NCBI GenBank assembly: GCA_023091735.1
Contig: JALKBU010000325.1
Coordinates: 1 to 48,185, forward strand
Origin: Trichomonas tenax
Taxonomy: Eukaryota > Parabasalia > Trichomonadida > Trichomonadidae
Length of the DNA: 48,185 bases
Reading direction: 5' to 3'
A model generated the notes under the pieces. It did not search any database. It was not told where the DNA came from and worked only from the letters and a program-made list of their open reading frames with translations. Below, in pieces: positions 37,744 through 45,575 of the stretch (position 1 is its first letter; each line of letters begins with the position of its first letter). Position numbers and translations under genes: made by a program.

Positions 37744-38764
37744 TCAAGCCGAGATTAGAAACAAGTTAAGATATAAAGAGAATATATAAACTGCTATATA
37801 TGAAGTTTCGTTTGTAAGAATATGTAATTCTTTGAAGCATCCATATGTAGAGTAATGGGAAAGATTAAGAATAAATTCATTGATTGCTTTTTCTGTGAAC
37901 CTAATTTCACCAGTTAAACCTTGAAAATTACTAAAATAACATTGAGCAACTTTTACGCTACCTGAAGGATATTGCACAAAAGTTTTTGTATTGTTATTAT
38001 CTTGAAAATTACAATACATGATATTCGATGTCAAGTCCTGAAATCCGATTAAGTATTCCCCATTATTTTTTATATAGTTGCATTGTTTTATTTGGAAGTG
38101 CCTTGAATACTATGAACTCCTGAAAAAGGATGAAGGTATACTCCCTTTTTGCGTGTTGTTCACAATTGAGGAGAAATGAAAAATCGAATCCGAACTGACA
38201 TAATCAAACCAGCCTGTATGGCTGAAGTATGTGTTTGCAAAAGAGACGTTTATTGATGTAACATTGGCTTCACCGCTTCTAAAATGAATACTATCAGCAC
38301 CAGTACCTTCTCCTGATTTAGAAATTGAAGAGTCAATCATTTTGTTTTGGAATAAAGGTTTCGCTGAGACCTCAATATAACAGTATGCGCCTGCATGATC
38401 GTTATCGAGGTTTTTCGAACGATAACTACAAACTCGATTTTGAACACATTGACCTTGATATGTGAAGTAAATTGAACCTCCATAACCAGCGTGATAGCAC
38501 TGAGAAAAGAGGCTATCTTCAACAAGAAAGTTTGTAGATGTCGATGCTTTACTGAAATAGATGGCACCACCCTTTCTCTGTTTAATAAACTGGCAAAATG
38601 AAACATAATAACTTAAATTATAAACGCTAAGATGTGTTCCATTCCTGGTATAATTAACATCAGGAGAGCCAGGATAGAAATCCGTCCATTCCGAACAAAG
38701 GAATGAAGTGCATCGAAAAGCGAAAAGCAAAAAATGAGAATTCTTTTGATATGATATCTTTCAT
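37744..38764 (-). pseudogene. Pmp-like (GGAIYF-repeat) surface protein with in-frame stop
   Basis: From 38730 to 37744 one frame is continuous except for a single TAG at 38110-38112. Before it lie 'CSEWTDFYPGSPD', 'RKGGAIYFSKAS', 'GYGGSIYFTYQGQCVQNRVC' and a polar beta-helix-like region. After it lie 'MYCNFQDNNNTKTF', more beta-helix sequence and a hydrophobic C-terminal stretch ('IAVYIFSLYLNLFLI'). No ATG opens this frame. An ATG at 38764 starts a neighbouring frame that would join by a one-base shift around 38720, so two lesions exist. Family members are secreted or surface proteins. Read-through of the UAG or sequencing error would restore most of the gene. Confidence 0.75.
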
Positions 38765-38950
38765 TGCTCTCTTTCTAAACAATCATAATTTTAAAATCTC
38801 CACCTCTTGTGTTTTAACCCCCCTAAAATTAATTTATCACTTTTAAAACCCAGAATTATACATCCCCTTATGTATTTTATCAAACCCTAAATAACAAATT
38901 TAAGGGTCCGAATCAGTGTCACACCCTAAACAAAAAGACAAAATCTCTCA

Positions 38951-40315
38951 ATGAGGAGGACAAAGCAAATAGAGAAACACAAAAACCAAAAAGGTCCTTC
39001 GACGAAGAAATTGAGGAAAGAGCCAGACTACAAATCCCTTCAGCGCGCGAAAGATGCTCTCGCTAAGTCTGCGATGAATAGAAAGAAAGAAATTGCACAA
39101 CACAATGCAAATGAGCGTTACGCAGAGATCACAAGCGGTCTCAATGCTCCCGAAGTTCCGATTATGGAACAAAGTGCAGCTCACGAGGCTTACAGAACAG
39201 CCTATTTTGCACAATTCAAGAAAGTCGTCGATGGTGCTGATGTTTTGCTTGAAGTTCTTGATGCTCGCGATCCAATCGGCTGCAGATCGAAGAAACTCGA
39301 AGATTACATTCTGAAAAGAGGCAAAAGAATTATTTTGATTTTAAACAAAGCCGATCTTGTTCCTCTCGAGATCCTCAACAAGTGGCTAACATTCTTGCGT
39401 CGTGAATTCCCAACAATTCCGTTCAAATCATCATCACAACCAAATAAATCAGTGGAAGTTCCACTTCACGATGGTAAGTACAGAGGCACAGATGTGTTTG
39501 GTATCAAAGAATTGATTAAATTGCTCAATCAGCTTGCTTTAGGAAATACAATTGTTGCTGGTGTTATTGGCCCACCAAACGTCGGTAAATCTTCCGTCAT
39601 CAATAGCATCTCCCGCCGTGCTGCTACAGGCGTTGCCTCAACCCCAGGTTTCACAAAAGTCATGCAGGAGGTCGAAGTTACAGCAAGAATTAGAGTTCTC
39701 GACTGCCCCGGTGTCGTTCCTTCGAGTGGCGCTGAGATCACACCATCAATGGTCCTCAGAAACTCCATCAAGATCGAGTTGTTAGATGATCCTGTTGCTC
39801 CTGTTTCCTTCATTTTGGATAAAGTTCCTAAAGAGCAGCTTGTAGAGGAATATGGTATTGATACTTATGGTACAGCAGAAGATTTCCTCGCTCAGCTTGC
39901 AGTCAAGCGTGGAAAGATCCAGAAGGGCGGTGAGCCAGATATCAATGGCACAGCCAGAACAATTCTTGATGACTGGAATCATGGTAGAATCAAATACTTC
40001 ACAGTACCTCCAGAAGTCGATGATGCACATGTTTCGAAACTCGAGTTAGTAGATGAGGATGGTATGTCATATAACATGGGCAAAGTCATCAACTACACAG
40101 AGGAAGACTTCAAAAACTTCCAGATTCAACACGTGTTCCAGGTTATTCCGAAGAAGGAAGTCGAAAAGGAGGAAAGCTCTGAGAGCGAAGATGAAATGCC
40201 TGAAGAGTCAAAGAAGAAAGTTGCTGCTCCAAAGATCGCATTGTCAACAGATCAAAAGGCTGAGATGGATAACTTGGCCGCTGAATTCACAGGAATGTCA
40301 TTTGAAGGTTTATAA
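38951..40315 (+). CDS. Circularly permuted nucleolar GTPase (GNL3/NOG2-type)
   Basis: In this 454-residue protein, a basic N-terminus ('MRRTKQIEKHKNQKGP') is followed by a YlqF/YawG-type permuted GTPase domain in which G4 'LNKADLVP' (about 132) precedes G1 'GPPNVGKSS' (about 207), G2 'STPGFTK' and G3 'DCPG' (about 251). The 'DARDP' motif near 104 is also diagnostic. The C-terminus is acidic and Lys-rich. The arrangement matches nucleostemin/GNL3, GNL3L and Nog2 proteins, which act in large ribosomal subunit assembly and export. Which orthologue it is cannot be settled by eye; GNL3/NUG1 fits best. The ATG at 38951 directly follows 'caaaatctctca'. Coding sequence is more GC-rich than flanking DNA. 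Confidence 0.92.
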   Translation: MRRTKQIEKHKNQKGPSTKKLRKEPDYKSLQRAKDALAKSAMNRKKEIAQHNANERYAEITSGLNAPEVPIMEQSAAHEAYRTAYFAQFKKVVDGADVLLEVLDARDPIGCRSKKLEDYILKRGKRIILILNKADLVPLEILNKWLTFLRREFPTIPFKSSSQPNKSVEVPLHDGKYRGTDVFGIKELIKLLNQLALGNTIVAGVIGPPNVGKSSVINSISRRAATGVASTPGFTKVMQEVEVTARIRVLDCPGVVPSSGAEITPSMVLRNSIKIELLDDPVAPVSFILDKVPKEQLVEEYGIDTYGTAEDFLAQLAVKRGKIQKGGEPDINGTARTILDDWNHGRIKYFTVPPEVDDAHVSKLELVDEDGMSYNMGKVINYTEEDFKNFQIQHVFQVIPKKEVEKEESSESEDEMPEESKKKVAAPKIALSTDQKAEMDNLAAEFTGMSFEGL

Positions 40316-40601
40316 AGATATATATTTTAGAGTGATTTTAGATAATTTATCACTTTTTCTTAATTTTTACATTTCTTACTTTAGAAGTCAACAATCATGA
40401 ATACTGGGATTCATGATCTGTTGTTTATTCAATCTTGAAACAAATATTAAAATTAGTAATTTTTTTTTAATTTCTAAAATTTGTTTTTAAAGACATGAGC
40501 CAACAATTTATGTGCGTAGATGATGTTTACAAAGATATGCAAGGTTTAATATAATAACAATATTTAGATTATAAGAATAAAACACTCTATTTATAAATAA
40601 C

Positions 40602-41231
40602 TTAATGCTGCTGTTGCTGAGGCTGTTGTTGTTGTGATTGCTGTTGATATTGAGGATATTGACCATATTGTTGATATTGCTCTTGATAGTGCTGATTTTG
40701 TTGATACTGTTGTTGCTGGTAATGCTGCTGATGTCCGTATTGTGGCTGTCCTTGTTGATTATATTGAGCTTGTGGATATTGTTGTTGATATTGCTGTGGA
40801 TACTGCTGTTGTTGCTGCTGCGAAGAGTAATGCTGCTGATATTGTGGTGGTGGCGAATATTGTGGTGGATATTGCTGCTGCTGTTGATATTGAGGGTACT
40901 GCTGCTGGTACTGTTGATACTGATTCTGGTACTGTTGTGGATATTGCTGCTGGTACTGCTGATACTGTTGACGAGGCTGATGTCGCTGATAATCAGGCGC
41001 TCTCATTGTATTTTCAGCTGCATAACGCGACTGGAATTTTTCCTGGCGCTGAAGATTCTGAAAACGATCGATAGCAAGTTGTAATCCGTAAGCTGTCATC
41101 GGATTTTGCTTCAGATAGAGAATAACGGATTCTCTGTCTTCCTGGCTGATCCATTTCTGTGTTTCGAAAAGTAATTTACGAAGTTCGTCTTGAGATTTCG
41201 AATTTATGATTTCTTTTGTTCTATCATTCAT
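40602..41231 (-). CDS. Gln/Tyr-rich low-complexity (prion-like) protein
   Basis: This is a 209-residue protein. Residues 1-75 form a small helical domain ('TKEIINSKSQDELRKLL', 'NPMTAYGLQLAIDRFQ') that vaguely recalls hinge-type domains of CstF-like RNA-processing factors. From about residue 80 to the end nearly every residue is Gln, Tyr or Pro in QQYPQ-like repeats. Such tails drive phase separation or aggregation of RNA-binding proteins. The frame is open to a TTG at 41267 and an ATG at 41249, but those lie on top of the promoter-like element TGTCATGTAAA at 41245-41255. The ATG at 41231 ('MNDRTKEI') is therefore preferred. It is divergently arranged with the small coiled-coil gene. Confidence 0.75.
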   Translation of the reverse strand: MNDRTKEIINSKSQDELRKLLFETQKWISQEDRESVILYLKQNPMTAYGLQLAIDRFQNLQRQEKFQSRYAAENTMRAPDYQRHQPRQQYQQYQQQYPQQYQNQYQQYQQQYPQYQQQQQYPPQYSPPPQYQQHYSSQQQQQQYPQQYQQQYPQAQYNQQGQPQYGHQQHYQQQQYQQNQHYQEQYQQYGQYPQYQQQSQQQQPQQQQH

Positions 41232-41242
41232 TTTAAATGTTT

Positions 41243-41309
41243 TTGTCATGTAAATTTTACAAAGCAAAATACAAATATTTTGTCAAGTAAAGTTTACAAT
41301 AATTTTTTG
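41243..41309. promoter_or_regulatory. Divergent promoter with paired TTTACATGTCAA elements
   Basis: TTTTGTCATGTAAATTTTACAAAG at 41241-41264 and TTTTGTCAAGTAAAGTTTACAA at 41278-41299 lie between divergent genes whose ATGs are at 41231 and 41326. Each unit contains the core TGTCAWGTAAA followed by a TTTACAA. This is the same composition as the promoter at 30686-30830. Confidence 0.55.
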
Positions 41310-41325
41310 ACTTTTATTTATTTTC

Positions 41326-41554
41326 ATGGATGATATTGATCGTGAACTAGAATATCTGCTTGATAAATATGAAACTTTGATCGCTGAAAACAAAATAGAG
41401 ATCGTCCAGGTTAGAGGCAATGGAGCTGCAATGAGACAAGGAATTGATGAAAAGGATAATGAAAATAAGTCGCTTGAAGAGAAGAATTGTGGAACTCGAA
41501 AACGAAAATAAATCATTGAAAGATCGAATGGAACAAATCAATGAACTTCTTTAA
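41326..41554 (+). pseudogene. Small coiled-coil gene with one-base frameshift
   Basis: An ATG at 41326 opens 'MDDIDRELEYLLDKYETLI', a coiled-coil sequence, which ends prematurely at 41511 ('EEKNCGTRKRK' then stop). In the +1-shifted frame from about 41480 the coil continues naturally as 'IVELENENKSLKDRMEQINELL' to a stop at 41554. A single extra A in 'gaagagaagaattg' explains the break. If corrected, the product would be a leucine-zipper-like protein of about 75 residues. Either the gene is newly broken or the sequence has an error. Confidence 0.7.
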
Positions 41555-41701
41555 ACGTATTTTGGCTATTGGTATCTTAAAAATACAGCAAAGTTTTGTT
41601 GATGAAACAGAAATCAATACATGGATAAAATTTCAATGATAGTTCATTTTGATTTAGATATATCTCCAGGTGAAATTAATGTTGTCCAAATTTTTTGACA
41701 G
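41555..41701. other. Intergenic DNA
   Basis: Short AT-rich gap. Nothing recognised. Confidence 0.4.
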
Positions 41702-41850
41702 TTAATTTTCATCGTTATCCTTTGCTTCAATGTTAGTACCACTTGAAATAAAAGTGTTACAACTTCATTGCTGTTGAATGTTGCATTATGAATCAAAAGT
41801 GTTAACATTAAAATATACCATTTTTTTGAGAGCGGTGTTTTGTATAATCC
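41702..41850 (-). pseudogene. Ankyrin-repeat fragment, decayed
   Basis: On the minus strand two frames carry the end of an ankyrin repeat: 'FNSNEVVTLLF' then, one base shifted, 'SGTNIEAKDNDEN' and a stop at 41702-41704. The pattern matches 'VATTLISNGVDIEAKS' in the ankyrin remnant at 44942-45274. It is a short, frameshifted scrap. Confidence 0.6.
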
Positions 41851-41862
41851 AGATTTATATTG

Positions 41863-42210
41863 CTATATGTTGAAATTGCATGATTTAAAGGAATTGAATC
41901 TTGAATTCCTCACGGCTAAATCGGAAACATAAATTTCTACTACTTCGCGCTTAGCCACGCATTCATATGTGGTAAGGGCAAGATAGTTCTCATCATTAAT
42001 AATATCAAGAGAAGGACCTGCAATCTTAAGCATTTTCTCTATTAATGTCTTTCATTGTTTTATTTTGATAATGTCATTGAAGTATTAATGGGAAATAACA
42101 GAAAGAATTTCATTATCATTTGTCCCTACAAAATTTAGGTTTGCTATCAATCTGCTCCCCGGACTAAATGTCAAGCCACAAATCCAATTTTTAGTGTTGC
42201 TTTCAAATCT
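41863..42210 (-). pseudogene. Decayed coding fragments of unknown family
   Basis: Two open stretches lie in order on the minus strand. One at 42210-42085 ('NTKNWICGLTFSPGSRLIA', 'NFVGTNDNEILSVISH', stop) and one at 42033-41863 beginning with ATG ('MLKIAGPSLDIINDENYLA', 'YECVAKREVVEIYVSDL'). Both are far more protein-like than the surrounding AT-rich sequence. They probably derive from one gene; beta-propeller-like strand spacing is possible but not certain. An ankyrin scrap lies just downstream, and whether the three were one gene is unclear. Confidence 0.5.
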
Positions 42211-42423
42211 TTATTATCGACTTTTTTTCATTCTTTTTCTTTCATTTAAATGTTTACCATGAGAATTTAACATCAGCTATATTTGATATATTCCCTATTT
42301 GATATTGTTTTTGTCTGATTTCATTAATAAAACGATTTTGGTAAATTGAGTTCTAATACTAAACAAAATTTTAAGATATATATAAAATGATTCAAACATC
42401 TAAAATAATATAAAAGAGATCAC

Positions 42424-43185
42424 TCACATATAATGATACTTTTCAGATATTTCCTGCTTCTCTTTATAAAGAATTGCATAGGAAGATAAAATTGTTTCAT
42501 AAAGCGCTTTTGCATAAGCTTTAGCATATGCAACATCAGGATCTCCGGAATGTATCGTTGTTGACAGGTTGTCAAGGCTGCAAATGAACTCTGCAACAAA
42601 ATTATAAAATTGATCATGTGTAACAGGCGTTATTTCATCTATTTCTATGTTTTTATCCATATCCATCTGATCGACATGCAAATTGAGCTGTTTCCACTTC
42701 GCCAATTCGTTATGCAAACTTCCAATGTTGCTCTGAATGTTTTCTCGCATAGATTCCAGCTCCTCTATTGAGGAAACCGGCTCATCTTGTTGTTTTCCTT
42801 GCGCAATTTTGCCTTTTTCGCGTAGCCATTGATTAAAATCTTGGAAAAACTTCGAATGAGAGACTTTCATCGCATCTCTATTGTGCATAAACTTGTAGCT
42901 GACGAGCTGAATAAAATACGAAGCGTTCTTTTTAATCAAATCGGCTAATTGACAATTTATGGAAGGATTTTTCGCAATTTCTTCGATATTTGGTTTTTGA
43001 GGTATTTTTACATTCGCTTTGTTAATGCTCATTCTTGATTGCGCAATTACAGACGCAGAAGAATTTTGTAAAATATCACTGTTATTATTGATGTCTGAGT
43101 TCCTCTTTTTTGGCATTCGAGTTGCCGTTGAAGGTCTCTTCGAAGGAGAACCGAGTTTAGACATTGGACTTAAACTCATGCTCAT
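42424..43185 (-). CDS. Unknown 253-residue protein with SP-rich head and coiled coil
   Basis: The N-terminal 50 residues are basic and rich in Ser-Pro/Thr ('SPMSKLGSPSKRPSTATR'), like a CDK-phosphorylated tail. A helical domain follows at about 75-130 ('CQLADLIKKNASYFIQLV'), then a coiled coil near 140-170 and a second helical region to the end. The layout, short basic tail plus helical rod, recalls kinetochore Mis12-complex subunits such as Dsn1, but no motif proves it. The first ATG is used. Upstream lies AAATTGACGTTTACAAA at about 43200, another relative of the TTTACATGTCAA element. Confidence 0.75.
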   Translation of the reverse strand: MSMSLSPMSKLGSPSKRPSTATRMPKKRNSDINNNSDILQNSSASVIAQSRMSINKANVKIPQKPNIEEIAKNPSINCQLADLIKKNASYFIQLVSYKFMHNRDAMKVSHSKFFQDFNQWLREKGKIAQGKQQDEPVSSIEELESMRENIQSNIGSLHNELAKWKQLNLHVDQMDMDKNIEIDEITPVTHDQFYNFVAEFICSLDNLSTTIHSGDPDVAYAKAYAKALYETILSSYAILYKEKQEISEKYHYM

Positions 43186-43640
43186 TTATTAACAAAATAA
43201 AAATTGACGTTTACAAATTTTCATTTTTGCCAAATACATATAATTACACGACAAATTTTAATACAAATATTTTTGATTGGTTGTCTCCGTATATGCGATT
43301 TCGCTACAGATAGAGTACAGTATTTCATTTGTTGAGCTTTTGATGTGATTTTCTTCAATTTTGAAAATGTTGAAAAATGTTAAAGGTTTCGTGGCTAAAT
43401 GTAGTGCATGTAGCGATAATGTGGATCAAGGAGAGTGCAGACCTTGAAGATTTGGCTGAAATACAGAAGGATTAGAAATTTGAAAGGCCGTGACACTCCC
43501 TTTCCCAGATTTAATTTCCTTGTAACTTTAATGGTAGACACAGGGGGTAGTATAGATGCTCATACTAAAATATCTAAGCTCTACTAACTTAAGTTATGGA
43601 GAGCATAATTAGAATTTGATTAAATAAAAATTTGTAATTT
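43186..43640. other. Intergenic DNA
   Basis: The only feature seen is the promoter-like element near 43200, plus a TTGCCAAATACATATAATTACACGACAA-type tract nearby (43229-43256). No RNA or coding region is supported. Confidence 0.4.
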
Positions 43641-43647
43641 GAAAATT

Positions 43648-43728
43648 TACATGTCGAATTAGTCTAATAGGAAAAGTATATTTTTGACATATTAGTTGAG
43701 TGTTCGATTCTCAATGTAGTTGTATTTT
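43648..43728 (+). pseudogene. tRNA-like sequence, degenerate
   Basis: TTTACATGTC is followed by an A-box-like TAGTCTAATAGG and, about 35 bases on, a perfect B-box-like GTTCGATTC, then a T-rich run after 43728. A GAC triplet sits in anticodon position. Stem pairing is poor, so it is not a working tRNA as read. Organisation and flanks match the sequence at 24660-24735, including the upstream element. Confidence 0.25.
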
Positions 43729-43865
43729 TTCTTTCTAATCATAACTACATATGTGTTCGTTGAAAAATCATTCTATTGCAGAATAGTTATATGTAGGATG
43801 TAATGTATTAAAATGAGTAAGAGTTAATCATTAAATGAAATTTTTCAAGGCAGTATTTTTTAAGT

Positions 43866-44785
43866 GTATAAAAAGAATCGCTTTAGAAAAGTTTTTATAG
43901 CGATGACTTATAGATTCAAGCCAAAAATTCTACTAATAATATGTATATTGTGCACAATCCAGACTATGAGATATGCATCAAAAGCTTATCGATAAATAGA
44001 ATTAGATCTGATATCCTGCAATCATACTTATTATACATATATATAATCTTATTAGGTGATACAGATATATAAGGATATGTGATTATTGATACTTATATAT
44101 GTTAAGCACTACATATTTTATTGCATTTCTTTGATGTTATAAATTGTCAATTTAACAACTTGACAATTTACATGTCAGGGGTCAACAATTATAATCATAA
44201 AATTATTTCATTTTATTTAGATATGAATAGCTACATCCAAAAGATTTATATTTAGTACTTATTTCGCGTTGATTTTATTTTGGTGGCTTTTTTTGGCGTC
44301 AAGTCGAAAAGTTTCAATTCTCATTGTGGCCATGTTTTATTTGGTCCACAGTGCTCCATCACGTATACACAAGTACCATCTCTTGAGCCCCTCTCGACTC
44401 TCCTCTTCTCTCCTCTCTCCTCGCCAAAATGATACTTTTTCGGTAATAATACAATTTTGGCGCCAAAACACCTGACATGTAAATTGTCAAGTTGTTAAAT
44501 TGACAATTTATAACATCAAAGAAATGCAATAAAATATGTAGTGCTTAACATATATAAGTATCAATAATCACATATCCTTATATATCTGTATCACCTAATA
44601 AGATTATATATATGTATAATAAGTATGATTGCAGGATATCAGATCTAATTCTATTTATCGATAAGCTTTTGATGCATATCTCATAGTCTGGATTGTGCAC
44701 AATATACATATTATTAGTAGAATTTTTGGCTTGAATCTATAAGTCATCGCTATAAAAACTTTTCTAAAGCGATTCTTTTTTATAC
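43866..44785. mobile_element. 0.92-kb element with 314-bp inverted terminal repeats
   Basis: The left arm 43866-44179 and right arm 44471-44785 are inverted copies, identical as far as checked except for one base in an A-run. They flank a 291-bp core (44180-44470). The outermost bases are gtataaaaa/tttttatac. I see no clear target-site duplication. The core has no convincing ORF. It carries a CT-rich tract (about 44388-44422) and a perfect palindrome TTTTGGCGCCAAAA at its right end. The inner ends of both arms carry TTTACATGTCAGG and its complement. It resembles a foldback or MITE-type non-autonomous element. A recent inverted duplication around a promoter is the alternative. Confidence 0.8.
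44455..44468. promoter_or_regulatory. Perfect E2F-like palindrome TTTTGGCGCCAAAA
   Basis: This 14-bp perfect palindrome is in the core of the inverted-repeat element, three bases before the right arm. A related TTTTTTTGGCGTC lies at 44287-44299. The same GGCGCC palindrome occurs twice at 1402-1473. Function inferred from consensus similarity only. Confidence 0.4.
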
Positions 44786-44941
44786 CTTATTTTGTTTTTT
44801 TCAGATTCAATCTCGAAAAATTTTACATTTCCTTGATATTCAAGAAACATATACATCTATGTACCCCCTAATAACCCCCAAAGTATTAGACTCCAAATCA
44901 TGCTCTATCATATCAAACCCTGAACTATCACAACAATTTTT

Positions 44942-45274
44942 GTGAGAAGTTCGGGTCATCCCAATGGTGGAAACATAGAGGCAAAAAATGACTTAGGGCA
45001 GATTCCACTTCATTGTGCTATTGAAGAATGCAGTAGTGATGTTGCTACCACATTGATTTCTAACGGTGTAGACATTGAAGCAAAAAGTACTGCCGGAGAT
45101 ACTCCATTTCTTTATGTTGTTCTAAGCCACAGTATTGACGTTGCTACAACATTGATTTTTAACGGTGCAAACACTGAAGCAAAAAGTAACAATGGAGAGA
45201 TTCCACTTCATTTTGCTACTTCTAGCAACAGTAATGGCGTTGCTAGAACATTGATTTCTAACGGTGCAATATGA
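44942..45274 (+). pseudogene. Ankyrin-repeat protein fragment
   Basis: About three ankyrin repeats of the trichomonad type are encoded ('NDLGQIPLHCAIEECSSDVA', 'STAGDTPFLY', 'SNNGEIPLHFATSS'). There is no ATG in frame; the first usable codon is GTG at 44942. The frame stops right after 'ISNGAI', in mid-repeat. Both ends are therefore truncated. The fragment begins about 155 bp after the inverted-repeat element, whose insertion may have separated it from its 5' part. Confidence 0.8.
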
Positions 45275-45575
45275 ATTTTTCTTGACAAAAATTACCAGTT
45301 TTCGCTTTTGTCGTAAATATTTAGCATTTCAAGATAGAAGCAGAATTAGACTATTTTACACATATTGTAATTAACTTCAGGAGCTATACTCCATTCATTT
45401 TTAAACACTACTCTTGTTACTTCGTGACAGAACATTTTTATTTTCATTACAACTAAAAATAATTTTAATATTTTTTTTAATAATAGACATATATTATGCT
45501 TTATTTTAGATGAAATACTACATAGAGGAACGCAGTATTTCTTGAATAGAACAAAAGAAAAAAGGATAGATAAGT
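45275..45575. other. Intergenic DNA
   Basis: No gene or structure was recognised between the ankyrin fragment and the 3' end of the following minus-strand gene. Confidence 0.45.

Noticed and set aside
38811..38936. Repeated ACCCT/CCCTAAA strings resembling telomere-type sequence
   Set aside because: The strings are irregularly spaced and interrupted; there is no tandem array.
40634..41084. Plus-strand frames of about 147 codons rich in Val/Ile/Asp or Leu/Ile
   Set aside because: They are antisense translations of the CAG/CAA/TAT-type repeats that encode the Q/Y-rich protein.
40602..41231. Assignment of the Q/Y-rich protein as a CstF-type factor
   Set aside because: Only a vague resemblance of the helical head; the RRM and other diagnostic parts are missing.
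42424..43185. Assignment of the 253-residue protein as kinetochore Dsn1
   Set aside because: Layout is compatible but no diagnostic motif was found, so it is left unassigned.
44269..44475. 68-codon frame in the core of the inverted-repeat element
   Set aside because: Composition is random, it runs into the right arm, and it lacks family features; the core looks regulatory rather than coding.
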